DNA of 64,000 nucleotides. It comes from Acidocella sp. (GTDB taxonomy: Bacteria > Pseudomonadota > Alphaproteobacteria > Acetobacterales > Acetobacteraceae). Shown one piece after another: positions 25,934-36,646 of the stretch. Location: contig JARLIK010000010.1 of NCBI GenBank assembly GCA_031291755.1, positions 1 to 64,000 on the forward strand. The letters run 5' to 3'. Under the pieces are notes generated by a model. That model saw nothing but the letters and a program-made list of their open reading frames with translations, made no database searches and had not been told where the DNA came from. Position numbers and translations under genes: made by a program. Within the stretch, counting starts at the first letter, position 1, and every line of letters begins with the position of its first letter.

Positions 25934-26716
25934 ATGCCAAAATTTGCTGCCAACCTGACGATGCTGTTCAACGAACTCCCCTTCCTCGAACGCTTCGCCG
26001 CCGCTGCGCAAGCTGGCTTTACGGCGGTGGAATTCATGTTCCCCTATGACTACGAACCCGCCGCCATTAACGACGCGCTGCGTACCAACAACCTCACGCT
26101 GGTTCTGCACAACCTGCCCGCTGGCAACTGGGCCGGCGGCGAGCGTGGCATCGCCTGCGCCCCTGAGCGCATCAGTGAATTCCGCGACGGTGTGGCCAAA
26201 GCCATCAGCTACGCCACCGCGTTGAACTGCCCGCAGCTCAATTGCCTCGCGGGCATCGTGCAGCCCGAAAATGCCGCCACCGCCCGCGCCACGCTGATTG
26301 AAAATCTGGGCTTTGCCGCTGCCGCCTTACAAAAGGCCGGATTAACTCTGCTGCTGGAGCCGGTAAACACCCAGGATATTCCAGGCTTTTTTGTCAACCG
26401 CTCGGCCCAGGCGCTCGCTATCATCAACGAGGTGGCCGCCCCCAATCTCAAACTGCAATATGATATCTATCATGCGCAGATCATGGAAGGGAATCTCGCC
26501 CGCACCATCGAGGCGAACCTCGCCCAAATTGGCCACATCCAACTCGCCGATAATCCCGGCCGCCATGAACCCGGCACCGGCGAAATCAACTATCATTATC
26601 TTTTCAAAAAACTTGATGAGTTGGGTTATACCGGCTGGGTCGGCTGCGAATATAAACCCAAAGCCGCCACCACCGAGGGGCTTGGCTGGCTCGCTGCCCA
26701 CCACATCAAACTTTAA
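25934..26716 (+). CDS. hyi: Hydroxypyruvate isomerase-family TIM-barrel protein
   Basis: The 260-residue protein opens with MPKFAANLTMLFNELPFLERF, close to known hydroxypyruvate isomerases, and has the family's metal and proton-transfer segments LLEPVNTQDIPGFF near residue 140, QYDIYHAQIMEG near 178 and GCEYKPK near 240. Hyi converts hydroxypyruvate to tartronate semialdehyde, the substrate of the next gene's product. The start at 25934 has AAGGA 7 nt upstream. It lies third in an operon of transporter, GMC dehydrogenase, Hyi and GlxR. The name follows family similarity; related TIM-barrel isomerases act on other keto sugars. Confidence 0.88.
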   Translation: MPKFAANLTMLFNELPFLERFAAAAQAGFTAVEFMFPYDYEPAAINDALRTNNLTLVLHNLPAGNWAGGERGIACAPERISEFRDGVAKAISYATALNCPQLNCLAGIVQPENAATARATLIENLGFAAAALQKAGLTLLLEPVNTQDIPGFFVNRSAQALAIINEVAAPNLKLQYDIYHAQIMEGNLARTIEANLAQIGHIQLADNPGRHEPGTGEINYHYLFKKLDELGYTGWVGCEYKPKAATTEGLGWLAAHHIKL

Positions 26717-26740
26717 TATATATCCAAAGGAATTTTCAGC

Positions 26741-27631
26741 ATGAGCAATCTCGGCTTCATCGGGCTCGGTATTATGGGCACGCCGATGGCGGCGCATCTT
26801 ATCGCAGGCGGGCATAAATTATTTCTCTATGCCAACGGCAAAACCCCGCAAGCGCTGATCGACCAGGGCGCCACCCTATGCCCGAACAGCCGCGCTGTGG
26901 CTGAACAATCCGACATCATGTTTCTGATGGTGCCTGATACCCCCAATGTGGAGGCCGTTTTGTTTGGCGAAAACGGCGTCGCCGAGGGCCTCACGCCTGG
27001 CAAGATCGTGGTTGATATGAGCTCGATCTCGCCGATCGAGACCAAAAACTTCGCCGTCAAAATCAATGAACTTGGGTGTGAGTATCTGGATGCCCCGGTC
27101 TCCGGCGGCGAGGTTGGCGCCAAGGCGGCTTCGCTCACCATCATGGTGGGCGGCACAGAGGCCGCCTTCGCCAAAGTGAAGCCTTTATTTGAGTTGATGG
27201 GCAAAAACATCACCCTCGTCGGCGGCAATGGTGATGGCCAGACCACCAAGGTTGCCAACCAGATCATCGTGGCGCTGACCATCGAAGCCGTCGGTGAAGC
27301 GCTGCTCTTCGCCTCCAAAGCCGGGGCTGACCCCGCCCGCGTGCGGCAAGCGCTGATGGGTGGGTTTGCCAATTCGCGTATCCTCGAAGTGCATGGCGAG
27401 CGCATGATCAACCGCAATTTCACGCCCGGCTTTCGCATTGAATTGCACCAGAAGGACCTCAACCTCGCCCTCTCCGGTGCGCGCGCGCTGGGCATCAGCT
27501 TGCCGAATACCTCCACCGCGCAAGAACTCTTCAACGCCGCCGCCGCCAATGGCGGGAAAGCGTGGGATCATTCCGGGATGGTAAAAGTGCTGGAAATGCT
27601 GGCGGGGCATGAGATTGGGGAGAAGGGGTAG
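26741..27631 (+). CDS. glxR: 2-hydroxy-3-oxopropionate (tartronate semialdehyde) reductase
   Basis: The 296-residue protein belongs to the beta-hydroxyacid dehydrogenase family. It has the N-terminal NAD(P) motif GFIGLGIMGTPMA, substrate loop DAPVSGGEVGAK near residue 120 and the catalytic lysine block GQTTKVANQIIV near 167. GlxR/GarR reduces tartronate semialdehyde to D-glycerate. Coupling to hyi 24 bp upstream, with AAAGGAA before its ATG, makes this the best reading. The same fold also reduces sulfolactaldehyde and 3-hydroxyisobutyrate semialdehyde, so a sulfonate role is conceivable in this neighbourhood but not indicated by sequence. Confidence 0.9.
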   Translation: MSNLGFIGLGIMGTPMAAHLIAGGHKLFLYANGKTPQALIDQGATLCPNSRAVAEQSDIMFLMVPDTPNVEAVLFGENGVAEGLTPGKIVVDMSSISPIETKNFAVKINELGCEYLDAPVSGGEVGAKAASLTIMVGGTEAAFAKVKPLFELMGKNITLVGGNGDGQTTKVANQIIVALTIEAVGEALLFASKAGADPARVRQALMGGFANSRILEVHGERMINRNFTPGFRIELHQKDLNLALSGARALGISLPNTSTAQELFNAAAANGGKAWDHSGMVKVLEMLAGHEIGEKG

Positions 27632-27776
27632 AGGGTGATCTGATTTTCTGGAACAAGTCCGACAGAAAATGAAGAGCGACCTATAAATATTTCACTGCTA
27701 TCAACGATAGATTCGATATAAATTGATACTGTAAAAGCTAAAATATTTTTCGACGCCTGCAACCATAAGATTTGAT

Positions 27777-28007
27777 GTGACAAAAGATTTTATTTATGAT
27801 CCAGAAAATGGAACTTGCATTGCTACAATTGATAATAACAAAGTATTTCGTGAGACAGATGGCCTTCATGTGGCCACCATCCAAAACGGAAACATCATCG
27901 GATTGAAAGGTAAAGTTATCGGGCATCTGACGCTGGCTGGTTCAGATCAAAAGTCTACTCTCTCTGCCGTTTTTAGAAAACTTCTTTTGGAAAAGGTGAA
28001 ATCATGA
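27777..28007 (+). CDS. Small hypothetical protein, AT-rich
   Basis: GTG at 27777 (an overlapping ATG at 27775 stops at once) opens a 76-residue frame. It shows an alternation of short beta-strand-like repeats: FIYDPENGTCIATIDN, then HVATIQNGNIIGLKGKVIGHL, each built around Asn/Asp-Gly turns. I do not recognise the family with confidence. Composition is clearly more AT-rich than all neighbours, which suggests transfer or relaxed selection. Its stop overlaps the start of the following 59-residue gene by 4 nt (ATGA), a coupling that argues the frame is real. No ribosome site of quality is visible. Confidence 0.6.
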   Translation: MTKDFIYDPENGTCIATIDNNKVFRETDGLHVATIQNGNIIGLKGKVIGHLTLAGSDQKSTLSAVFRKLLLEKVKS

Positions 28008-28183
28008 TCGACCATTATACAAAATTTGTATTATCAGTAATCGCGGTGTGTTTAGTCTTTTTAGTTGGACAGAATTTTACCAAATCAGCGAGTGCTCAAA
28101 GCTACAGTGGGCCGATTCATGTAACAGTCGACCAGCTAGGCGCATACATCCCAACCTTACCGCTACCAGTTAGAGCGCAATAG
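28004..28183 (+). CDS. Small membrane-anchored or secreted protein (59 aa)
   Basis: ATG at 28004 overlaps the preceding stop as ATGA and opens a 59-residue frame ending at TAG 28181-28183. The protein starts MIDHYTKFVLSVIAV, with a hydrophobic helix (about residues 8-22) followed by a small-residue stretch KSASAQS that could be a signal-peptidase site, then a short proline-containing tail. AGGTGA lies upstream. A tiny gene with this layout beside another tiny gene suggests a membrane partner or a two-component small system, but nothing identifies its role. Very short genes are easily spurious, so confidence is moderate. Confidence 0.5.
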   Translation: MIDHYTKFVLSVIAVCLVFLVGQNFTKSASAQSYSGPIHVTVDQLGAYIPTLPLPVRAQ

Positions 28184-28188
28184 CCAAC

Positions 28189-28298
28189 CTAGGGCGGAAA
28201 AGCGCAGCGCTTTCCACCATCTTTAGAAACTTTGTCTTCACCAGAATGGAACCATAGCGCATCACCAAAAGCGGCGGATAGCACTGCGCTCATCCGCC
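28189..28298. repeat. Pair of palindromic REP-like elements
   Basis: Two related GC-rich hairpins lie in the non-coding gap after the small genes. The first is around 28193-28214 (GGAAAAGCGC / GCGCTTTCC). The second is at 28273-28298, with arms GGCGGATAGC and GCTCATCCGCC. Both resemble the widespread genomic palindromes of the type AGGGCGGA...TCCGCCCT. They are probably inherited interspersed elements and may act as transcript ends. Confidence 0.6.
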
Positions 28299-28354
28299 CT
28301 ACAATTTATATAGCGTTTCAAATCCAACCCCACCCACCGCTAACAATCCACCCC

Positions 28355-28990
28355 TCACATCGGCGGCACTAACCCATCTTTGCCCACATTAATCCGTTTC
28401 GTCGTAAGCTTGCCGTCAGTCGCTGGCATCGGGAAAAACATCACATGCGCGCCTGGCTGTAATTCTGCCGCAGTGCCTGGTGCAAACGTCACCACCGGCA
28501 CACCCGCAGGCACCAGCACGGTCTTATCACCACTGCCGTCATTTACCGTGAGTGTAACATCGCCCGACCCACTCACGGTGCCAACCGTACCACCAGCCTT
28601 GGTAAGCCCGCCCACGGTGCCGTTGGTCATGGTGCTATGCGGCTTTAAGTTCCACGCCCTCGTGCCCAGGCCAACGCCCTTCATGCTATCCGGAAATATC
28701 TGCAACTCCATCGCCCGGTAAACTCCACTCGCCTGCTTCAGCGCCGCCGTGCCCACATAAGTTCCTGGCTTAACATCGGCCAATGATGCCGGGGTGACAT
28801 CAATTACCGTCAAATCAGGTGCCAGCGTGAGCGCAATTTTCGCGCCCGACATCTCAGTAATTTCAAGCGTTGATCCCGCCACACTATCAATCGTCCCGCG
28901 GATCGGTAACGGCGCTGTCGTTTTTGCCAACGCGCTCCCACCAACACTTGTCAGCAATGCCAGCACGGCAAGGGTCATCATTTTTGTCAT
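28355..28990 (-). CDS. Exported hypothetical protein
   Basis: The 211-residue protein begins with a clear Sec signal peptide (MTKMMTLAVLALLTSVGGSALAK) and is otherwise hydrophilic and glycine/threonine-rich. It has two related beta-rich segments: IRGTIDSVAGSTLEIT (about 30-45) and GTVGTVSGSGDVTLTVNDG (about 140-158), as in DUF5666-like small beta-barrel repeats. TGAGGAC precedes ATG 28990 by 4-6 nt, deciding that start over upstream in-frame ATGs. It probably lives in the periplasm; function unknown. It is divergent from thiC and stands alone. Confidence 0.75.
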   Translation of the reverse strand: MTKMMTLAVLALLTSVGGSALAKTTAPLPIRGTIDSVAGSTLEITEMSGAKIALTLAPDLTVIDVTPASLADVKPGTYVGTAALKQASGVYRAMELQIFPDSMKGVGLGTRAWNLKPHSTMTNGTVGGLTKAGGTVGTVSGSGDVTLTVNDGSGDKTVLVPAGVPVVTFAPGTAAELQPGAHVMFFPMPATDGKLTTKRINVGKDGLVPPM

Positions 28991-29172
28991 GGCAGTCCTC
29001 ATCATTTGGTTGGGTTGCTTCACGCCGTCATGCTCATGCATTAAGCCCGAGCATATGGCGCCACATAGTGACAGCTTCACATAATTTTTAGCCCTCTTGC
29101 GCGCCCTCATTTCAAATCAACCAACACAAAACCGCGATACCCTCAAACCCCACCACCGAAAATTTTCAGCAT

Positions 29173-29201
29173 TTGACAAACCCCGCCTCCTGGCATCTGA
29201 T
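29173..29201 (+). promoter_or_regulatory. Candidate sigma-70 promoter of thiC
   Basis: A perfect -35 box TTGACA at 29173-29178 is followed after 17 bp by TCTGAT at 29196-29201, a four-of-six match to the -10 consensus. Transcription would start about 29208, just upstream of the riboswitch. The position supports the call. Confidence 0.6.
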
Positions 29202-29204
29202 GCC

Positions 29205-29315
29205 CCTACCGAGGGGTGTTCCGGAAGGAACTGAGACGCAGCTTGGGGGGCAACCCTACCGCAGCAAACCCTTTGAACCTGATCCGGATCATACCGGCGG
29301 AGGGACGGGGGTTTC
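29205..29315 (+). promoter_or_regulatory. TPP riboswitch (THI element)
   Basis: The stretch contains the conserved THI-box core: GGGGTG at the 5' helix, CTGAGA at 29231-29236, and CCCTTTGAACCTGATCCGGAT starting near 29270, ending with the closing GGAGGGA. Such elements bind thiamine pyrophosphate and shut down expression of the downstream gene. It lies 50-60 bp ahead of thiC, with the ribosome site AAGGAG beyond it, so translational or transcriptional control of thiC is expected. Confidence 0.95.
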
Positions 29316-29349
29316 ACTAAAACCACAACACCCGGCTCTCCTTTTTTGA

Positions 29350-31575
<2,226 letters not shown>

Positions 31576-31583
<8 letters not shown>

Positions 31584-32820
31584 GTCTGACTTTTCCTTTG
31601 CACGCCAAATCAACGCAACTTTCCATCCCCAGCAAGGTCGGCGTATAGCCATAACCTCCAATAATATTCACCAGCTTCGCCGAATTGGTAGCAAGCCGCT
31701 TCCAGTTATTCGCCTCCGCCATTTCCCGCGCATAGCTGTTATAAAAACACATGCCCGAAAGCACCGTGCCTCCCGCATCCTCGATCCGTTTGGTAATCCC
31801 CATCCGGTCGGCGTCGGGCTTCACCTGCGGGCTGGTGATTGCCAGCAACGGCATTTTCACATGCCGCCCCTCCAGCAAATCCGCCACCTGCTGCATCTCG
31901 ACAATGCTCAATTGCGGTGCCGAGAACACCACCAGATCAATATCACCATCATCCTGCCTATAGCGCCGCTGCAATACTTTCAAATCATCTTGCGTGACGC
32001 TGTGCACTGGCAAACCCTCGGTACCTTTCATGAACGACAGGTCCTTCGCTTCCGGCGTTACTCCCGCGATATGAAACAGCGCCAGCGACCCAAAGCTCGC
32101 CGCCGCCGCGCCAAAATGCTTCATGTCATCCGAACCCGGCACAATATCAATTCCAGTTACCACTGGAACATGCCAGTAATCCCCCGCAAGTTTCCCAACC
32201 AGCGCTCCCAGCGCCCCCCATTCATTCAGCGCCCGCGGCGTATATTTCACATCAATCCGCACACTCGGGCGCCGCGTTTTGTCCAAATGAAACCCATAGC
32301 GCGGCGTCCGCCCAGTCAACCCCGCCGACAAAGCCGAAGGCCCACCCTCAAAGTTCGACCGTGCCCCTAATACGCTGTTGCAGTAAATCACCACGCCGGT
32401 ATCGCCGTAAGCCACATGGTCTCCCAGCAGCGGCGGCATAATCGTCTGGTAGTTAATGCAGGTATTCGTCATCAGCACATCCAGCGCCTCGAGCGCCGCA
32501 ACCGTCCGCCGCTCGCGTGTCACCATCCAATCCTGCTGCCGCAGCCCGTTGGCTTTTTCAAAATCAGTCCCGCGCGGGTCGGTAATGGTCGGTACTCGCA
32601 CCCTGCGCTGCTCACGCGGCAAGCCTGTCCACCGCTCCAGCCATTCCACCCCAGCATCGCCTAACGATTCCGTATCACACATAATATGCGCCTGCGCGAC
32701 CGGCACAAAATCATCGGCGCCAAAATATCCGCCCACCTTCAACTGATGCTCAATCGCCCACCGGCGTAGAGGCCCAAACTCCCCCGCCGCCATCGCCTGT
32801 TCTTCATCATTCATTTTCAT
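31576..32820 (-). CDS. Aconitase X catalytic (large) subunit, DUF521
   Basis: The 414-residue protein carries the AcnX catalytic domain with candidate iron-sulfur cysteines in TNTCINYQ (C121), YCNSVLGARSN (C147) and SGMCFYNSY near residue 360. It also has the family block SNFEGGPSALSAGLTGRTPRYG. The N-terminal AQAHIMCDTESLGDAG has a cysteine where AcnX enzymes I recall have a glycine/serine-rich loop. GGAGAG precedes ATG 32820; 32814 is an alternative. With the small subunit it should dehydrate an imported hydroxyacid, and the TRAP transporter genes directly upstream on the same strand fit this. Confidence 0.87.
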
Positions 32821-32868
32821 CGCAGCTCTCCAACATGCCAGACTCGATTCAAAACTCACCATCCCTCG

Positions 32869-34158
32869 CTACGGCATCGCCATATGGCCCGGCAAAAACA
32901 ATGTCAGTTGCGGGAAAAAATACAGCGCATAAACCATCACCAGTTCAATCGCGATGAACGGCAAAATGCTCACCATCATTCGCGTCAGCGGAATATCCGA
33001 AATTGCCGATACCGTAACAAGATTCAGCCCCGCCGGCGGATGGATCTGCGCAATCTCCTGGTTCACTGCGATGATCACCCCAAACTGCACCGGATCGATC
33101 CCTATCGCCTGCGCAATCGGAAAGAAAATTGGAATCGTGAGAATCGTCAGTGCACCGGATTCTAAAAACGTCCCCAGCAGCAAATCTGTCACCACAATGC
33201 CGGTGAACACCAGCAGCGGCCCGCCCGGCAGATTGCCCACCGCCCCGGCAATCTGCTGCGGCAACTGCAACATCGCGCTATAGCGCGCAAACACCGAGCC
33301 GGTTCCAAATATCAGCAGCAACATCGAAGACGTCAGCGCCGCCATCTGCCCTGCGTGCAGAATTTTTTTCACATCCAGCCGCCGCCGTGCCAGCCCCAGC
33401 AACAACACATACACCGCCGCCACCGCGCCGGTTTCGGTTGGTGTCACCAAACCAAAATAGATCGAGCCAATGATAAACACCGGCAATATCGCCACCGGCA
33501 AGCCACGCCGAATAATCGGTACCCGCTGCGCCCACCTATACCCCGGCACTCGCACCGCTGGCCGGTGCGCGAATATCGCGTAGAGCGAAAACATCGCGGC
33601 AAGCAGCAACCCCGGAATCACCGTGGCAATAAATAAACTGCCTATAGAAGTCTCGGTCAGCACCCCATAAATAATCAAAGGGAGGCTCGGCGGCAGCAGA
33701 ATTCCCAACGTCCCGCCGCCTGCCACCAGCGCCCCGCGCACCTTGTCGGAGTACCCCTCCCGCGCCAGCGCCGGCAGCGCGATCAGCCCCACCGTCACCG
33801 CCGTCACCGGGCTGGAGCCGGTGATCCCCGCAAATATCGCGCAGGTTAAGATCACCGCGACGCCCAGCCCATTTGGCACCGCGCCGATGCAAGCTTTCGC
33901 GAATTCAAATAGCTCGTCGCCAAATGATGCCGCCTGCACCAGCATCGCTGCGAATATGAACAAAGGTATCGTCACCAGTTCAAAGCGGTTCAGGCTCTGC
34001 CATAAAAATGAGGTGAAATCGACCGCCGCTTGGTTAAACCCAAACATCAGTGCCAATCCGGCAAACGCCGTCACCCCGATCGAGACAAATATCGGAATCC
34101 CCAGCGCCATCAGCGCAAACATGCCGATGATCAGCGCAAACAGGCTGCCATCACCCAT
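32869..34158 (-). CDS. dctM: TRAP transporter large permease subunit (DctM type)
   Basis: The protein of about 429 residues has at least eleven predicted membrane segments and the TRAP large-subunit signatures FAGITGSSPVTAVTVGLIALPAL near residue 110, SLPLIIYGVLTETSIGSLF near 160 and IHPPAGLNLVTVSAISDIPL near the C-terminus. It forms the ion-coupled channel of a tripartite uptake system for organic acids. AAGGTGAG precedes ATG 34158; an in-frame GTG lies at 34161. It follows dctQ by 4 nt and precedes the AcnX genes, probably in one transcript. Confidence 0.95.
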   Translation of the reverse strand: MGDGSLFALIIGMFALMALGIPIFVSIGVTAFAGLALMFGFNQAAVDFTSFLWQSLNRFELVTIPLFIFAAMLVQAASFGDELFEFAKACIGAVPNGLGVAVILTCAIFAGITGSSPVTAVTVGLIALPALAREGYSDKVRGALVAGGGTLGILLPPSLPLIIYGVLTETSIGSLFIATVIPGLLLAAMFSLYAIFAHRPAVRVPGYRWAQRVPIIRRGLPVAILPVFIIGSIYFGLVTPTETGAVAAVYVLLLGLARRRLDVKKILHAGQMAALTSSMLLLIFGTGSVFARYSAMLQLPQQIAGAVGNLPGGPLLVFTGIVVTDLLLGTFLESGALTILTIPIFFPIAQAIGIDPVQFGVIIAVNQEIAQIHPPAGLNLVTVSAISDIPLTRMMVSILPFIAIELVMVYALYFFPQLTLFLPGHMAMP

Positions 34159-34162
34159 CACG

Positions 34163-34687
34163 CTAACTCACCTTACCGCGGTCCGGCACCAGCACATGCG
34201 CCAGGCTTTGCAAAATAATCGCGAGCCCGCCTATAGGAAACGCCAGCTCTGGCCAGCATTGTGGAATCTGCAAAAGCGTATCAGAGCGTAAATCCTGACT
34301 ATACGCCGCATAGGCCTGGTTCCAACCGGCGATCAGCAAAATCATCCCAAACGCCAGCTCAAAAAATGCCGACAGCAGCGAGAGCGGCACCGCCAGTTTC
34401 GGAAATTTTGTCGCCAGTAAGTTGATCCTGAAATGATGCCCGGTCGTCAGCCCGTACCCCGATGCCGCAAAAGCTATCATGATAATCGCATAGCCGGTCA
34501 TCTCGAAAACCCACACCGGCGGCGTGTGCAACTGGTCCATCACGATTTCGTACAATACCGGCAACGGCAAAATCAGCGTCAGTATCGCTGAAACAACACA
34601 AATCATGCGCGCCGCCACCGTCAACTGCGCGGCCAGCCACCACCGCCCAGCAACCGGCTTAGGGGCCGATGAACCCGCGAGATTCAT
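34163..34687 (-). CDS. dctQ: TRAP transporter small permease subunit (DctQ type)
   Basis: The 174-residue protein has four predicted membrane helices and the DctQ-like block MTGYAIIMIAFAASGYGLTTGHHFRINLL. It anchors the large permease and supports substrate translocation. Its start overlaps the dctP stop by 4 nt, and its stop is 4 nt from dctM, the normal tight dctP-Q-M arrangement. Nothing in the protein indicates the transported acid. Confidence 0.92.
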   Translation of the reverse strand: MNLAGSSAPKPVAGRWWLAAQLTVAARMICVVSAILTLILPLPVLYEIVMDQLHTPPVWVFEMTGYAIIMIAFAASGYGLTTGHHFRINLLATKFPKLAVPLSLLSAFFELAFGMILLIAGWNQAYAAYSQDLRSDTLLQIPQCWPELAFPIGGLAIILQSLAHVLVPDRGKVS

Positions 34688-35745
34688 TTCTGCGCAGCAA
34701 TAACCTGCGCCACCAACTGCGGATCAAACGCCGCCTCCTGCGTTTTGGCCAACGGCCCCAACGCCTGCGTAAAGGCCTGATACACCGCTGTACCGGGCTC
34801 CAGCACGGTCACCGTCACGCCATGCTGACGCATTTCATCCAACTCCCCGGCATAAGCCGCCACCATCGCCGCATTTGCCTGCGTGCCGGCCTTATACGCC
34901 GCATCAATCACCACCTTCTGCAAATCGGGCGGCAACGCATTATACTTGGCCGCATTCATCACATAACCGGTGATCAACAATCCAAAAACCCCATTGGTGG
35001 CCAGCGCATTTTTGGCCACCTCATATTCTTTCAGCCCAATCGCACCTTCCAGCCCGCCAATCGCGCCCTCCACCGTGCCGCGCTCCAACGCGGGATACAC
35101 ATCGGCCACTTCAATGGTTGAAGGCGCGCCCCCCAGCGTCTGTACGATGCTCGCCGTCAATTTATCAAACACCCGCACGGTTTTGCCCTTAAAAGATTGC
35201 GGCGTGGTAAATGGCTGACGCGACACCAACACCACCGGGCCATTATACAACACGCACAGCATCTTAACGCCGTGCTTGCTCATCCCCGTATCCAGCCGGT
35301 TGAACAAAGCCGTTCCGGGGCCGATAACTTTCTCAAAATTGCCGGCGGTTGGCTTGAAGAACACCGTATTCAAAACCCCTGCTTCCGGCGCAATAGAAGC
35401 CCAGCTTCCCATCGTAGTCAGCGAAATATCCACCACATCGGACTGAATGGCCGACGGCACCGCCCGCTCATTCACCAAGGCCCCATCAGGAAAATTCTGA
35501 ATCGCAATGGCCCCGTTGCTGGCCTTCTCCACCATGCTCTGAAACGGCCCGACAAATGCCGAAACCTGCGGCGCTTTCGATGCCCCCCAGGTAGAAACCC
35601 GCAGCGTCACCTTGGCCTGCGCACGGGCGGGCGGCATTGCCGCCACCACGCCAGCCGCTCCCAACATCGCCAGCGCCGACCTGCGGCTGCTCAGCCCAAC
35701 ATCAACGCACGCTCCCACATGTCCAAATTGCTTCCGGACTTTCAT
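34684..35745 (-). CDS. dctP: TRAP transporter solute-binding protein (DctP type)
   Basis: The 353-residue protein carries a twin-arginine-like signal peptide (SSRRSALAMLGAAGVVAA) rather than a plain Sec signal, then a DctP fold (TLRVSTWGASKAPQ, KGKTVRVFDKLTASIVQTLGG near residue 170). It captures the solute in the periplasm and delivers it to DctQM. ATG 35745 has GGAGGAA just upstream, deciding it over an earlier in-frame start at 35778. The conserved Arg region VLVSRQPF suggests a carboxylate ligand. It is divergent from a GntR regulator gene, which probably controls it. Confidence 0.92.
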   Translation of the reverse strand: MKVRKQFGHVGACVDVGLSSRRSALAMLGAAGVVAAMPPARAQAKVTLRVSTWGASKAPQVSAFVGPFQSMVEKASNGAIAIQNFPDGALVNERAVPSAIQSDVVDISLTTMGSWASIAPEAGVLNTVFFKPTAGNFEKVIGPGTALFNRLDTGMSKHGVKMLCVLYNGPVVLVSRQPFTTPQSFKGKTVRVFDKLTASIVQTLGGAPSTIEVADVYPALERGTVEGAIGGLEGAIGLKEYEVAKNALATNGVFGLLITGYVMNAAKYNALPPDLQKVVIDAAYKAGTQANAAMVAAYAGELDEMRQHGVTVTVLEPGTAVYQAFTQALGPLAKTQEAAFDPQLVAQVIAAQK

Positions 35746-35777
35746 GGCTTCCTCCGCTCTTATACTCGGTTTACCCA

Positions 35778-36602
35778 ATGAGCTTGAATTATCTCAATAC
35801 AATATGGTACGTCTTTGCTATCGTCAACAATAATCTGGAAGCGATTCTGACCATCGAAGCCAAACCAAAAGCCGACCTCCGCCGCGAAAGCCCCCGCGCC
35901 CTGCACCAGCAGCTCAGCGACCGGCTGCGTGAGGATTTGCTGCGCGACTACACGCAAGGCCAGCAAATCCCCACCGAGGAGGACCTCACCCAGCGCTACG
36001 GCGTCAGCCGCGTCACCGTGCGCCGCGCCATCCAGACGCTGGTGGAACAAAACGTGCTGCTCCGGCGGCAAGGCAAAGGCACCTTCCTCGCTGCCCCGGC
36101 ACCCCGTTTCATCTACGAACTCGACCGCTTCGGCCCCTTCCTTGACGCCATCGCCTCCGCCGGCGAGGCCGTCAGCGTCACGGTGGTCGATTACCATTGG
36201 ACCAGCGAAGATGTACCCGCCGTCTTTGGCGAGGCCCGCGAGATGCTCACCTACGCCCGGTTATATGAAAGTGCGGGCAAGGCCCACGCCCTTATCCGTA
36301 TCATGCTGCCCCCCGGCCTCGGCGAAAAAGTCACTCGCGCCGACACCGCCGGTATGGGCGTCTATCAAATCCTTAAGGACCGCCTTGGTGTCATCCCCAC
36401 CCGCGCGACTTTCAACATCAGCACCGAGCTGCCAGATTCCAAACTCGCCGCCACGCTCCGCATCTCCCCTAGCAGCCCGCTGCTGGTACTCGACCGCGTC
36501 TCCTACGACGCGCACGACCACGTGCTCGAGCGCACCCTCCACTACCTGCTGCCCGATGCCTACCGCCTGAAAGTCAGTGTCCACGCCAGCCGGCGCGGCT
36601 AA
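35778..36602 (+). CDS. GntR-family regulator with UTRA domain
   Basis: The protein, about 274 residues from ATG 35778, has an N-terminal winged helix (ALHQQLSDRLREDLL, IPTEEDLTQRYGVSRVTVRRAIQTLV) and a C-terminal UTRA effector domain (YARLYESAGKAHALIRIMLP, LLVLDRVSYDAHDHVLERTLHYLLP). The helix-turn-helix begins near residue 36, so the start could lie further downstream; no good ribosome site is visible. It is divergent from the TRAP/AcnX operon across only 32 bp and probably controls it. Confidence 0.9.
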   Translation: MSLNYLNTIWYVFAIVNNNLEAILTIEAKPKADLRRESPRALHQQLSDRLREDLLRDYTQGQQIPTEEDLTQRYGVSRVTVRRAIQTLVEQNVLLRRQGKGTFLAAPAPRFIYELDRFGPFLDAIASAGEAVSVTVVDYHWTSEDVPAVFGEAREMLTYARLYESAGKAHALIRIMLPPGLGEKVTRADTAGMGVYQILKDRLGVIPTRATFNISTELPDSKLAATLRISPSSPLLVLDRVSYDAHDHVLERTLHYLLPDAYRLKVSVHASRRG

Positions 36603-36646
36603 TCCCAGCGCTTTTCAGCGCCCCGCTTTTGTATCAAACCAACCCC

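Noticed and set aside
29117-29326. Minus-strand frame overlapping the thiC leader
   Set aside because: It covers the TPP riboswitch on the opposite strand and has no known similarity; the riboswitch explains the sequence.
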